DNA of 64,000 nt from Mixta gaviniae (lineage in GTDB: Bacteria > Pseudomonadota > Gammaproteobacteria > Enterobacterales > Enterobacteriaceae): contig NZ_CP026377.1 in NCBI RefSeq assembly GCF_002953195.1, positions 3,658,001-3,722,000 of the forward strand, read 5' to 3'. Below, piece after piece: positions 7,975-15,189 of this stretch. A model generated the notes under the pieces. The model searched no databases. It was not told the origin of the DNA and worked only from the letters and a program-made list of their open reading frames with translations. Numbering within the stretch: position 1 is the stretch's first letter; every line of letters starts with the position of its first letter. The position numbers and the translations under genes were made by a program.

Positions 7975-8895
7975 ATGGCGAACATTACCCATCGGCATAT
8001 CGAAATTTTTCATGCGGTGATGACCAGCGGCAACCTGACCGCCGCCGCCGGGCTGCTGCATACCTCTCAGCCCACCGTCAGTCGCGAGCTGGCGCGCTTT
8101 GAAAAGCTGACCGGCCTGCGTCTGTTTGAGCGGGTACGCGGACGGTTGCATCCCACGGTGCAGGGGCTGCGGCTGTTTGAAGAGGTGCAGCGCTCCTGGT
8201 ACGGGCTTGATCGCATTATCAGCGCGGCGGAGGGGCTGCGGCAGTTCCGCCAGGGCGAACTCTCTATCGCCTGCCTGCCGGTATTTTCGCAGTCGCTGCT
8301 GCCGCCGCTCTGTCAGCCGTTTTTGCAGCGCTACCCCGATCTCAGCCTGAACATTATTCCGCAGGAGTCCCCGCTGCTGGAAGAGTGGCTCTCGGCACAG
8401 CGCCATGACCTGGGCCTGACGGAAACTCACGTCACGCCCGCCGGCACCGAGCGCATCGAACTGCTGACGCTGAACGAGGTGTGCGTACTGCCCGCGCAGC
8501 ATCCGCTGGCGGCGCGGCGCATTCTGACGCCGCAGGACTTTGCCGGTGAGCGTTATATCAGCCTTTCGCGTTCCGACAGCTATCGTCAGCTATTGGACGC
8601 GTTGTTTCATGAGCAGGGGGTGCAGCGCAGAATGGTCATGGAGACGCACAGCGCGGCGTCGGTCTGCGCGATGGTACGCGCGGGGGTGGGCATTTCCGTG
8701 GTGAATCCGCTGACGGCGCTTGATTATGCCGCCAGCGGGGTGGTGATGCGGCGCTTCAGCGTTGAGGTGCCCTTTACAGTGAGCCTGATCCGCCCGCTGC
8801 ATCGCCCGGCTTCAGCGCTGGTTACCGCCTTCAGCGAGCATTTGCAGCAGGCGGCGGCGCAGTTCGCGCCGCGCCTCAACGCGCAGCTGGATTAA
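7975..8895 (+). CDS. lysR: LysR, transcriptional activator of lysA
   Basis: A 306-residue LysR-type regulator. The N-terminal winged helix covers about residues 5-62 (HIEIFHAVMTSGNLTAAAGL, TSQPTVSRELARFE) and is followed by a periplasmic-binding-like effector domain. It closely matches E. coli LysR, the founding member of the family, which activates lysA when diaminopimelate is high and lysine is low. The ATG at 7975 is preceded by GGGAGG. Its divergent position relative to lysA is the conserved arrangement. The last four bases overlap the 3' end of the convergent MFS gene. Confidence 0.95.
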   Translation: MANITHRHIEIFHAVMTSGNLTAAAGLLHTSQPTVSRELARFEKLTGLRLFERVRGRLHPTVQGLRLFEEVQRSWYGLDRIISAAEGLRQFRQGELSIACLPVFSQSLLPPLCQPFLQRYPDLSLNIIPQESPLLEEWLSAQRHDLGLTETHVTPAGTERIELLTLNEVCVLPAQHPLAARRILTPQDFAGERYISLSRSDSYRQLLDALFHEQGVQRRMVMETHSAASVCAMVRAGVGISVVNPLTALDYAASGVVMRRFSVEVPFTVSLIRPLHRPASALVTAFSEHLQQAAAQFAPRLNAQLD

Positions 8896-10055
8896 GCACG
8901 CGCGGTCTGCGTCTGGCCGCCGGTGCGGCGGAAGGTGATCAGGCAGACAATCAGCCCCAGCGCGGCCAGTACCGCGGCGGCCACCGGCACGGCGGTCAGG
9001 CCGTAGCCGCCATCGATAACCGCGCCGCCGACCCATGCGCCCAGCGCGTTGCCAACGTTAAACGCGGAGATGTTCAGCGTTGAGACCAGGTTCGGCGCCT
9101 CTTTGCCGTGGCGTACCACATTGATTTGCAGGCCCGGCACGGTGGCGAAGGTCGCCATCGCCCACAGGAACAGGGTGATTTCAGCCAGCCAGAGGGCGTG
9201 GCTGGTCCAGCTAAAGGCCAGCGAGAACAACGCAATCAGCGCGAAGCTGAGGATCAGGCTGAACGACACTTTCCAGTCCGCCAGCTTGCCGCCGATGATA
9301 TTGCCCACCGTCAGCCCGGCGCCGATCAGGAACAGCGTCCAGCTGACGCCGCGGTTGCTGATGCCGGTGACCTGCAGCAGCAGCGGCGCAATATAGCTGA
9401 ACAGGGCGAACATCGCCGCCGCGAAGCAGACGGTCATCAGCAGCGACAGCCAGAGCTTGCCGTTCGCCAGTGCGCTGATTTCGCTGGCGAGATGCACCGG
9501 CTTTTCATCTTTGTTGGTCGGCAGGCTCACGATCAGGGCGATAAACGCCAGCACGCCAATTACCGCCACACCCCAGAAGGTGGCGCGCCAGCCGAACAGC
9601 TGACCGAACCAGGTACCGAGCGGTACGCCCAGCACGTTCGCCAGCGTCAGGCCGGTAAACATCAGCGCCACGGCGGAAGCCTGGCGGTTAGGCGCTACCA
9701 GGCTGGCGGCCACCACTGAACCAATACCGAAGAAGGCGCCGTGACAGAGCGCGGTCACAATGCGCGCCAGCATCAGCAGGTTGTAGCTGTAGGCCAGCGC
9801 GCACAGCACATTGCCGATAATAAAAATCGACATCAGCAAGATCAGCGTGCGTTTACGCGGCAGGCGTGCGGTCAGCAACGCCATAACCGGCGCGCCGATC
9901 GCCACGCCCAGCGCATAGCCGCTGATCAGCCAGCCGGCGGAAGGAATAGAAACGCGCAGGTCGCCCGCCACCTCCGGCAATAATCCCATAATAACGAACT
10001 CGGTGGTGCCGATTGCAAACGCACTCAGCGCCAGAGCCAGTAGTGAAACAGGCAT
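8892..10055 (-). CDS. MFS transporter, DHA1 family (YdhP/AraJ-like)
   Basis: A 387-residue major facilitator protein with about twelve predicted hydrophobic helices. It begins MPVSLLALALSAFAIGTTEFV, and the GTTEF and GLLPEVA segments typify the DHA1 AraJ/YdhP drug or sugar efflux group. The helix 2-3 loop TARLPRKRTL and ALCHGAFFGIGSVVA are also family-like. It probably exports a small molecule, but the substrate is unknown. A GGGAGAG ribosome site precedes the ATG. It is convergent with lysR and divergent from the lipoprotein gene at 10461. It belongs to a three-gene set between lysR and lysS that has no counterpart there in E. coli. Confidence 0.88.
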   Translation of the reverse strand: MPVSLLALALSAFAIGTTEFVIMGLLPEVAGDLRVSIPSAGWLISGYALGVAIGAPVMALLTARLPRKRTLILLMSIFIIGNVLCALAYSYNLLMLARIVTALCHGAFFGIGSVVAASLVAPNRQASAVALMFTGLTLANVLGVPLGTWFGQLFGWRATFWGVAVIGVLAFIALIVSLPTNKDEKPVHLASEISALANGKLWLSLLMTVCFAAAMFALFSYIAPLLLQVTGISNRGVSWTLFLIGAGLTVGNIIGGKLADWKVSFSLILSFALIALFSLAFSWTSHALWLAEITLFLWAMATFATVPGLQINVVRHGKEAPNLVSTLNISAFNVGNALGAWVGGAVIDGGYGLTAVPVAAAVLAALGLIVCLITFRRTGGQTQTARA

Positions 10056-10460
10056 AACACTCTCCCAAAAAAACGATGATTGCAGACTCCAGGCAGGCCG
10101 CTGTCGGGCAGCGGATTGGACGACGCCTTGTGGTGCTGCCTTAGAGGTGTGGCGTCGCGGCGGCTATTAAAACACAGTGTTATCACGACAAACACCCCAG
10201 CTGGCGCAAGGGAATATTGCGCGTGGCGCAACAATCTGCCGCCATTTCTCCTGCCGTTGTCAGGATTCCTTTTAGGAGGGTTCCTTTACCGCTGCTTAAC
10301 GATTCATGATAAAAAATGGCGCAACGCTGCCGTCTCGTCGCACGCCGCGCCGGCATACCGCAGCAAATGGCCGTTAACTCAGCGGTTAAAGTAAAGCGGG
10401 CAACTGCCGATATCTATTCAGGTATGAGCCAAGCTTATTAATCCAGAACGGAGAGGTGCG
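10056..10460. other. Divergent intergenic region, MFS transporter / lipoprotein
   Basis: About 405 bp separating two divergent genes and therefore holding both promoters. The stretch nearest 10461 is AT-richer. I see no terminator, RNA gene, clear operator or repeat in it. A plus-strand frame of 104 codons (10080-10394) has no ribosome site or recognisable protein features and is not called. Confidence 0.5.
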
Positions 10461-11087
10461 ATGCGCAAGATATTGGCCCTGCTGGTTTTGAGCCTGACCG
10501 GCTGTTCGGTGGGTCATTATGAATACAGTCGCGAGGCGCAGAAGCGCGTCGATATGACAGTGACCGGCATTCCCACGGTATTAGGTTTAGGCACGCTGGG
10601 CACCACCATTCCGCTGACGCCGGAATATAGCCTGACCGCCGCCCACGTCGCGAAACTCTCGCTCTATAAAGTGAAGGCGTGGCACCCCGAGTGCGATCTG
10701 GCCATCGTTTATCACAAGAATGATGAGCAAAACCTGCCGCCGCGCTTTCGCAACGGCTTTATGGGCGATCGCATCGCGCTTTATGGCTACAGTTTTTATA
10801 CCGCGATGCCGGTGGCCTCCTCCGGCACCAATCTGCTGAACACCCAACTGCAAAACCGCTGGAACAAAGCGAGCTGCGTGGCCGTCGCCTCTAATGCGGG
10901 CGTGGTGCAGGGAATGTCCGGCGGCGCGGTCTATAACGTCTCAGACGATACGCTCGCCGGGGTGATCGTCGGCTACAGCCGCGAGATTAATGATAAGCGC
11001 AGCGGCGGCACGCTATATAAAAACGTGGCGCTTTATATCCCTTACGCGCGTTTCGAAAGCTGGCTGCAGGCGGAAATCAAATCCTGA
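10461..11087 (+). CDS. Putative outer-membrane lipoprotein with a trypsin-like serine protease domain
   Basis: A 208-residue protein with a short type II signal peptide and lipobox LSLTGC (lipidated Cys15). Ser at +2 suggests sorting to the outer membrane. The body carries a trypsin-like triad in the right order: His62 in LTAAHVA, Asp79 in PECDLAIVY and Ser153 in the oxyanion-hole motif GMSGGAV. It is therefore probably an S1-family peptidase facing the periplasm. There is no PDZ domain, unlike DegP/DegS, so it is a bare protease domain on a lipid anchor. GGAGAGG lies just upstream of the start. I do not recognise a named orthologue; substrate and role are unknown. Confidence 0.8.
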   Translation: MRKILALLVLSLTGCSVGHYEYSREAQKRVDMTVTGIPTVLGLGTLGTTIPLTPEYSLTAAHVAKLSLYKVKAWHPECDLAIVYHKNDEQNLPPRFRNGFMGDRIALYGYSFYTAMPVASSGTNLLNTQLQNRWNKASCVAVASNAGVVQGMSGGAVYNVSDDTLAGVIVGYSREINDKRSGGTLYKNVALYIPYARFESWLQAEIKS

Positions 11088-11097
11088 TACGCCGGCG

Positions 11098-11601
11098 TTA
11101 TTTACGCTGCGCGTCCGGCAGTCCGTCGTGGGTGCCGAGCGGCTGCGCCGGCGGCTCGATCCAGCGGTCGGCGCGGGTGGCAGCATAGTCGGGATTGAGC
11201 GGATAGTAGATACGGTTTTCCGCTTTGTTCGCCTCCCCCACCACCAGCAGCCTGACCTCTTCTGCGCTGTTGTTGATAAAGGTGTGGCAGATGCCGGTAC
11301 CGGCCGGAAATGCCACCGCGTCGCCCGGCGTCAGCGGGTGCAGCTCGCCATTGAGCCAGAGATGAGGCTGCCCTTCCAGCACATAGACGAACTCCTCTTC
11401 GGCGCTTTCGGCGTGCGGGTAAGAGAGGCGGCGGCCTGGCGGCAGGCGCTCATGATGGATGCCGATGCGCGTCAGACCGAGCGCGCGGCCCAGCGGCGCG
11501 CCGATGCCCATATGTTCATCGCTGCCGCGATAGTGCGCCTTATCGGGCTCCTCCAGCGTTTGCCAGCGGCCGATGCATTGCGGACGGGAAGATGAGGTCA
11601 T
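11098..11601 (-). CDS. Cupin-domain protein
   Basis: A 167-residue protein with one conserved beta-barrel cupin domain in the middle. Cupin motif 1 is seen as SYPHAESAEEEFVYVLEG (about residues 60-77) and motif 2 as the PAGTGICHTFINNS stretch (about 99-112), giving likely histidine/glutamate metal ligands. Such proteins are dioxygenases, isomerases or small-molecule binders, and nothing here decides which. It is convergent with the lipoprotein gene, 10 bp away. An AGGAG site precedes the start. It lies just downstream of the lysS terminator. Confidence 0.8.
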   Translation of the reverse strand: MTSSSRPQCIGRWQTLEEPDKAHYRGSDEHMGIGAPLGRALGLTRIGIHHERLPPGRRLSYPHAESAEEEFVYVLEGQPHLWLNGELHPLTPGDAVAFPAGTGICHTFINNSAEEVRLLVVGEANKAENRIYYPLNPDYAATRADRWIEPPAQPLGTHDGLPDAQRK

Positions 11602-11674
11602 AGCCTTTGCTCCTGATGAACCAGATTTTCAGCCTGGCAAAGGAGCAAGCGTATCTCAAGGCGGAAATAAAAAA

Positions 11675-11692
11675 GGGACGCCGTGGCGTCCC
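11675..11692 (-). terminator. Rho-independent terminator of prfB-lysS
   Basis: GGGACGCC (11675-11682) pairs with GGCGTCCC (11685-11692). On the minus strand it is followed by a run of seven T, and on the plus strand by TTTT. It lies about 20 bp past the lysS stop, so it terminates the prfB-lysS transcript. Confidence 0.9.
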
Positions 11693-11712
11693 TTTTCACA
11701 CTGCCGTCAGCC

Positions 11713-13233
11713 TTACTTGCCGGACGGACGCAGCGCCGGGAAGAGGATCACGTCGCGGATGGTATGGCTGTTGGTGAACAGCATTACCATGCGGTCGATA
11801 CCAATGCCCAGACCTGCGGTCGGCGGCAGACCATGCTCCAGCGCGGTAACGTAATCTTCATCGAAGAACATCGCTTCGTCGTCGCCGGCATCTTTCGCTT
11901 CCACCTGCTGACGGAAACGATCGGCCTGATCTTCCGCATCGTTCAGCTCGGAGAAGCCGTTGCCGATTTCACGACCGCCGATAAAGAATTCAAAGCGGTC
12001 GGTGATTTCCGGGTTGGTGTCGTTGCGGCGCGCCAGCGGGGAGACTTCCGCCGGATATTCGGTGATGAAGGTCGGCTGGATCAGATGGCTTTCTGCCGTC
12101 TCTTCGAAGATCTCAGTGACGACGCGGCCCAGGCCCCAGCTTTTCTCTACTTTGATGCCCAGCGAACGCGCGATGGCGACTGCTTTGTCGAAGTCATCCA
12201 GATCGGCCAGGTTGGTTTCCGGACGGTATTTCTGAATCGCTTCTTTCATCGTCAGCTTAGCGAACGGCTTGCCGAAATCGAACACCTGGTCGCCGTAAGG
12301 CACTTCGGTGGTACCCAGCACCTGCTGCGCCAGGGTGCGGAACAGGCTTTCGGTCAGCTCGATCAGATCTTTATAATCCGCGTAGGCCATATAGAGTTCC
12401 ATCATGGTGAACTCAGGATTATGGCGCGGCGAGATGCCTTCGTTACGGAAGTTGCGGTTGATTTCGAAAACGCGATCGAAACCGCCCACTACCAGACGTT
12501 TCAGATAGAGTTCCGGCGCGATACGCAGGTACATATCGATGTCGAGGGCGTTATGATGGGTAATGAACGGACGCGCGGAGGCGCCGCCCGGGATCACCTG
12601 CATCATCGGGGTTTCTACTTCCATAAAGTCGCGGCCCACCATGAACTGGCGAATGCCGGCCATGATCTGGGAGCGAATGCGGAAGGTCTTGCGCGACTCT
12701 TCGTTGGCGATCAGATCGAGGTAGCGCTGACGATAGCGCGTTTCCTGATCGGCGAGGCCGTGGAATTTATCCGGCAGCGGACGCAGCGCTTTCGTCAGCA
12801 GGCGCAGTTCGGTGCAGTGGATAGAGAGTTCGCCGGTTTTGGTTTTGAACAGCTTGCCGCGCGCGCCGAGGATGTCGCCGAGGTCCCACTTTTTAAACTG
12901 TTCGTTATAAATGCCTTCCGCCAGGTCATCGCGCGCCACGTAAAGCTGGATGCGGCCGCCGACGTCCTGCAGCGTAACGAATGACGCTTTGCCCATAATG
13001 CGGCGCGTCATCATTCGGCCCGCCACGCTGACTTCGATGTTCAGCGCTTCCAGCTCTTCGTTGCTTTTCTCGTCATACTGCGCGTGCAGCTGTTCGGAGA
13101 TGCTGTCGCGGCGGAAATCGTTCGGGAACGCCACGCCATGTTCACGCAGCGCGCTGAGCTTTTCACGACGCGCTTTCAGTTCGTTATTAAGTTCAAGCGC
13201 GGCATCAGCGCCCTGCGGTTGTTGTTCAGACAT
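11713..13233 (-). CDS. lysS: Lysyl-tRNA synthetase, class II
   Basis: A 506-residue class IIb aminoacyl-tRNA synthetase charging tRNA-Lys. An N-terminal OB-fold anticodon domain (about residues 65-150, including [17 protein letters not shown]) is followed by the catalytic core with motif 2 ([20 protein letters not shown]) and motif 3 ([12 protein letters not shown]). The length matches E. coli LysS. It lies 9 bp after prfB in the conserved prfB-lysS order, so the two are co-transcribed; a strong terminator follows at 11675-11692. Confidence 0.97.
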   Translation of the reverse strand: MSEQQPQGADAALELNNELKARREKLSALREHGVAFPNDFRRDSISEQLHAQYDEKSNEELEALNIEVSVAGRMMTRRIMGKASFVTLQDVGGRIQLYVARDDLAEGIYNEQFKKWDLGDILGARGKLFKTKTGELSIHCTELRLLTKALRPLPDKFHGLADQETRYRQRYLDLIANEESRKTFRIRSQIMAGIRQFMVGRDFMEVETPMMQVIPGGASARPFITHHNALDIDMYLRIAPELYLKRLVVGGFDRVFEINRNFRNEGISPRHNPEFTMMELYMAYADYKDLIELTESLFRTLAQQVLGTTEVPYGDQVFDFGKPFAKLTMKEAIQKYRPETNLADLDDFDKAVAIARSLGIKVEKSWGLGRVVTEIFEETAESHLIQPTFITEYPAEVSPLARRNDTNPEITDRFEFFIGGREIGNGFSELNDAEDQADRFRQQVEAKDAGDDEAMFFDEDYVTALEHGLPPTAGLGIGIDRMVMLFTNSHTIRDVILFPALRPSGK

Positions 13234-13242
13234 GTCGGTTCC

Positions 13243-14341
13243 TTATAGCCCTGCTTTCAAACTTGCTTCAATGAAGCGATCCAGATCGCCGTCCAGCACT
13301 GCCTGCGTGTTGCGCGTTTCCACGCCGGTGCGCAGATCTTTGATGCGTGAATCATCCAGCACGTAAGAGCGGATCTGGCTGCCCCAGCCGATATCAGATT
13401 TGTTGTCTTCCAGCGCCTGTTTCTCAGCATTTTTCTTTTGCATTTCCAGTTCATAAAGCTTGGCTTTCATCTGCTTCATGGCCTGGTCTTTGTTTTTATG
13501 CTGGGAGCGGTCATTCTGACACTGGGTGACGGTGCCGGTCGGAATGTGGGTGATACGCACGGCCGATTCGGTACGGTTAACGTGCTGACCGCCCGCGCCG
13601 GATGCGCGGTAGACGTCGATGCGCAGGTCCGCCGGGTTGATTTCGATATCGATGTCGTCATCCACTTCCGGGTAGACGAAGGCGGAGCTGAACGAGGTGT
13701 GACGACGGCCGCCGGAGTCGAACGGGCTTTTACGCACCAGGCGATGTACGCCGGTTTCGGTACGCAGCCAGCCGAAGGCGTAGTCGCCGGAGATGCGGAT
13801 GGTCGCGGATTTGATGCCCGCCACTTCGCCGTCGGAGACTTCAATGACTTCGGTTTTAAAGCCTTTGTCTTCCGCCCAGCGCAGGTACATACGCAGCAGC
13901 ATGCTGGCCCAATCCTGCGCTTCGGTGCCGCCGGATCCCGCCTGCAGGTCAATGTAGCAGTCGGCGCTGTCATATTCGCCGGAGAACATGCGGCGGAATT
14001 CCAGTTCGCCCAGTTTTTTCTCCAGCTCGTCCAGTTCGGCGACGGCTTCGTTGAAGGTTTCTTCATCTTCCGCTTCAACGGCCAGATCCAGCAGGCCGTT
14101 GACGTCGTCGAGGCCCTGGCTCATCTGATCGAGGGTTTCGACCACGGCTTCCAGCGCGGAACGTTCTTTGCCCAGCGCCTGGGCGCGTTCAGGTTCGTTC
14201 CAGACGTCCGGCTGTTCCAGCTCGGCGTTTACTTCTTCGAGGCGTTCTTTCTTGGCATCGTAGTCAAAGATACCCCCTAAGAACGTCGCTGCGCTCAGTG
14301 AGGTCCTGAATACGGTTTTTGACCGGATTAATTTCAAACAT
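13243..14341 (-). CDS. prfB: Peptide chain release factor 2 with programmed +1 frameshift
   Basis: RF2 recognises UGA and UAA stops. The gene is in two frames. The first (14341 to 14267) encodes 25 residues beginning [20 protein letters not shown] and ends at an in-frame TGA (14266-14264). The second (14265 to 13243) encodes 340 residues from [12 protein letters not shown]. The junction reads AGGGGGTATCTTTGAC: an internal Shine-Dalgarno, the CTT slip codon, TGA and a following C, exactly the known autoregulatory site. The total is 365 residues, as in E. coli. The SPF anticodon-like motif ([10 protein letters not shown]) and the catalytic GGQ (SGAGGQHVN) are intact. The residue before SGAGGQ is Ala, the common form, not the Thr of E. 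coli K-12. Confidence 0.97.
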
Positions 14342-14441
14342 GGCTTTCGAATCTTTTAGGAAGTGTCTATGGATATGACCGGGCAGTTTAACCGAAAAGG
14401 CGAGGAGATTGTAGTTTTGTCCGGCGGTTTGTGCAGGTGTA

Positions 14442-14688
14442 GCGGGCGCGGGGTTTAAGGGGTTCACATTCGGACAGCGGGCGCGGTGGTTAAGGCGTTC
14501 GCGTTCGGACGGCGGGCGCGGTGGTTAAGGTGTTCGCGTTCGCACGGCGGACGCGGTGGTTAAGGGGTTCACGTTCGCACGGCGGGCGCGGTGGTTAAGG
14601 CGTTCACGTTCGGACGGCGGGCGCGGTGGTTAAGGCGTTCGCGTTCGGACGGCGGGCGCAGAGTTTACGTTGCTCACTTTCGGTCGGC
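14442..14688 (+). repeat. Tandem repeat A of modular element copy 2 (35-bp unit, about 7 copies)
   Basis: About seven copies of a 35-bp unit with period starts near 14446, 14481, 14516, 14551, 14586, 14621 and 14656. The unit reads GCGCGGTGGTTAAGGCGTTC then GCGTTCGGACGGCGG. It starts about 100 bp upstream of the prfB start codon. The last unit drifts towards the 37-bp unit of copy 1 (GTTTACGTTGCTCACTTTC, compare GTTTACGGTGGCTGTTTCC). The unit is homogenised within the array but differs from the equivalent array in copy 1. Confidence 0.9.
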
Positions 14689-14786
14689 GGCGGGCAGGCC
14701 GCTACGTAAAGACGTCGTCAATCCATCCCTGGAGACTCCGCCGCTTCATCCCTGACGCGGAGGCTTTACTTCGCGGCCTGCCCGCC
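14689..14786 (+). repeat. Hairpin core 1 of modular element, copy 2 (23-bp terminal inverted repeats)
   Basis: A 98-bp block with 23-bp terminal inverted repeats at 14689-14711 (GGCGGGCAGGCCGC...) and 14764-14786 (...GCGGCCTGCCCGCC), differing at two positions. The interior holds CTCCGC/GCGGAG. It is the inverted counterpart of 1172-1267. Relative to that copy, both arms carry the same paired changes: a T-A pair replaced by C-G, and an extra C-G pair. Confidence 0.9.
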
Positions 14787-14791
14787 ACCTC

Positions 14792-14899
14792 CCTGACATT
14801 GTGCAAATGCTTCGCCGTCCTGATATCACGCAAATGGTTCGCCGTCCTGACAAGTGCAAAGACTTTACCGACCTGCTGTCAGGCAAATCGTTTACCGTA
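14792..14899 (+). repeat. Tandem repeat B of modular element copy 2 (about 27-bp unit, 4 degenerate copies)
   Basis: Four degenerate units at about 14792-14818, 14819-14845, 14846-14871 and 14872-14899, each of the form CCTGA..(7)..GCAAATG.TTCGCCGT. They occupy the same place between the two hairpin cores as the 34-bp array of copy 1, but have a different length and sequence. Confidence 0.7.
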
Positions 14900-14966
14900 C
14901 TGAAATCATCCAGTTCAGTGCCGGATTTCCATTATTAACGCGGATTAAACCGATGGAATGTAACCT

Positions 14967-15084
14967 GGTCAGGTTATGTCAGCGCAATTGAGGGGGAGTA
15001 AGAGGGACAGGACGATGAGGCGGGCCTCCCGCGCCAGGGAAGGCGCGGGCGGAGGCCCCAGGGATGGGTTTATGCCATCCCGCC
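14967..15084 (+). repeat. Hairpin core 2 of modular element, copy 2
   Basis: A 118-bp block matching the reverse complement of 583-701, with 48 identical bases (15017-15064). The dyads are GGGCCTCC/GGAGGCCC (15022-15029 with 15051-15058) and GGGATGG/CCATCCC (15061-15067 with 15075-15081). A CGACCGGCAC remnant of module C follows at about 15104-15113. The whole block 14342-15189 sits between the recJ stop and the prfB start, genes that are close neighbours in E. coli. Confidence 0.88.
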
Positions 15085-15189
15085 GAACGGCCTGCCCCTT
15101 TTGCGACCGGCACAGAGCGGTTTGACCCACCCTCGCCGCCCAGCTTTCAACCGTTCGGCGCAGGACGGTGTTAACCAGATAACCCTAAC

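Noticed and set aside
10080..10394. Small protein gene in the MFS/lipoprotein gap
   Set aside because: No ribosome site, no domain or membrane pattern, and it overlaps the expected promoter region.
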